NCBI GenBank assembly: GCA_030490835.1 | Contig: CM059972.1 | Location: forward strand, 7,966,264-8,030,263 | From: Annona cherimola | Taxonomy: Eukaryota > Streptophyta > Magnoliopsida > Magnoliales > Annonaceae | Direction: 5' to 3' | DNA length: 64,000 nucleotides | In this document: piece after piece, positions 63,017 through 64,000 of the stretch | How the letters are laid out: every line of letters starts with the position of its first letter | Position numbering within the stretch: the first letter of the stretch is position 1 | Made by a program: the position numbers and the translations under genes | Notes under the pieces: model-generated | What the model saw: the letters and a program-made list of their open reading frames with translations, nothing else | Told to the model about the DNA's origin: nothing | The model's database searches: none

Positions 63017-63475
63017 CTACTGATCGCTTAGCTTATGCACGTGGGATGGTACGCCGCTGGCGAGGGACATAGACATGATAGGAACGGTGTAGAAGGTCTC
63101 GAACATGATCCGCTTCTGCAGCGCATCGAGCGCGCCTCGCGAATCAGCAAAATCCTTCGCCACCGACGCGTACAAGGCCCTGAGCTTCTTCAGCACGCGA
63201 GCGTATCGCAGCGTTAGCCATCGAAGCTTCAAGCGCTTCAAGGCTCTGTAGGCGACGACGACGGTCGACTTCGCTCCCCCTCGCTTCTTTCTCCCGCCGA
63301 GTCGTACGGTAGGAAGCCTTCGGCGACGAGGAAGACGAGGACGAGGGTTGGAATTGGATTTTTTGAGAGAGAGAGGGAGAGAAGGCCACCTGAAGGAGAC
63401 GGCGGGTGGTGCGCTGCGGATCGTATTTCTCGCTGGGGGAACGGCTGCGACGGTGGCCGATTGAGACATTGCCAT
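63017..63475 (-). CDS. Small intronless ORF, 152 residues, function unknown
   Basis: The minus-strand frame starts ATG GCA ATG (63475) and stops at 63017. It is GC-rich against AT-rich flanks, which favours a real gene. The first 60 residues are rich in Ser, Pro, Arg and Ala and low in acidic residues, resembling an organelle transit peptide. Residues about 70-125 are basic and helical (AYRALKRLKLRWLTLRYARV, then LKKLRALYASVAKDF). The C-terminus is FETFYTVPIMSMSLASG.... No membrane helix is clear. I do not recognise the family. An alternative start is Met3. A different overlapping frame (63238-63498) is less likely because it lacks the helical domain. Confidence 0.6.
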   Translation of the reverse strand: MAMSQSATVAAVPPARNTIRSAPPAVSFRWPSLPLSLKKSNSNPRPRLPRRRRLPTVRLGGRKKRGGAKSTVVVAYRALKRLKLRWLTLRYARVLKKLRALYASVAKDFADSRGALDALQKRIMFETFYTVPIMSMSLASGVPSHVHKLSDQ

Positions 63476-63961
63476 GGGAATGAGTGAGGGAAGGCCAATG
63501 GCGGATCCGGTGACTTCTTCTTTTTTAAAGGGGAGTTATTGATGCTCTGGTGCTGACAAGAAAAGCCTGATCATACGCTGGCGCTAACTGCTGCGCATTA
63601 TTTGCGGTAGCTTCTTCTTCAGATAATTACGATATGGACCTTCGGTTTTTATTTTTGGATATGCCCCTAAGATTTCTGCCTATAAAAAGTGGTACGTGAC
63701 TCCAAAAAGGCAAAGGTATGCTCTGGCCCTGCCAGTAACGACTTTCGGAGAATATTAGAAAATGGTTACTATATATAATAATTAGCGCTCGGGCTCAAGT
63801 GAAGGAAAATGATGTTTTAACTTAAAAGAAATAATATTTTAAGCGTGCCATACTCATGCATGTTGGTTTAAATATTGGAAAAGATAGTGACTCTTTTGCA
63901 AATTTTGCCAAATCCCCTCTACAAAAATTGAAAGAAAGGTTGATGAGTACCGATCTTTTCA

Positions 63962-63995
63962 GACCGGTCGGAAATCCGGTGATTTCCGACCGGTC
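63962..63995. repeat. Perfect 15-bp hairpin at the right edge
   Basis: GACCGGTCGGAAATC and its exact complement are separated by CGGT. It probably belongs to a repeat continuing beyond the window. Confidence 0.9.
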
Positions 63996-64000
63996 AAAAA

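Overview
This is a stretch of flowering-plant nuclear DNA. The evidence is GT-AG introns from about 100 bases to over 3 kb, plant-type protein families (an ERECTA-like receptor start, a CID7-type PABP-interacting protein, a RECQL3-type helicase), and a dense layer of plant SINEs, Tourist-like and Mutator-like MITEs, TRIMs and a solo LTR. I cannot name the species. No bacterial operons, CRISPR arrays, rRNA genes or viral genes were seen.

Layout. (1) 1-2170, minus strand: promoter, long leader and first coding exon of a signal-peptide protein that resembles the start of ERECTA; the rest lies off the left edge. (2) 2.4-22.2 kb: a gene-free, AT-rich, transposon-filled region with a 272-bp MITE pair, two head-to-head TRIM elements, a 1.6-kb solo LTR with intact target duplication, foldback elements, SINEs and a 0.87-kb terminal-inverted-repeat element. 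(3) 22.4-33.2 kb, plus strand: a complete CID7 gene (PAM2, CUE, DUF1771 and Smr domains, 555 residues) in one non-coding-leader exon and five coding exons, with upstream ORFs. (4) 34.2-49.5 kb, minus strand: a complete RECQL3 gene in 19 coding exons giving 722 residues. Two of these exons are only 8 and 4 bases long. Genes (3) and (4) converge tail to tail across about 1.5 kb. (5) 49.6-63 kb: another gene-poor transposon field, including a possible Pack-MULE. (6) 63.0-63.5 kb, minus strand: a small intronless ORF of 152 residues that I do not recognise.

The genes do not form a pathway: one is probably signalling, one mRNA/PABP binding, one DNA repair. The most interesting features are the two microexons of RECQL3, each sitting inside a helicase motif. 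Both were inferred from splice sites, reading frame and family conservation. Next in interest are the young repeat families that can be defined here by their own target-site duplications. All coding models are hand-spliced and no transcript data were available.
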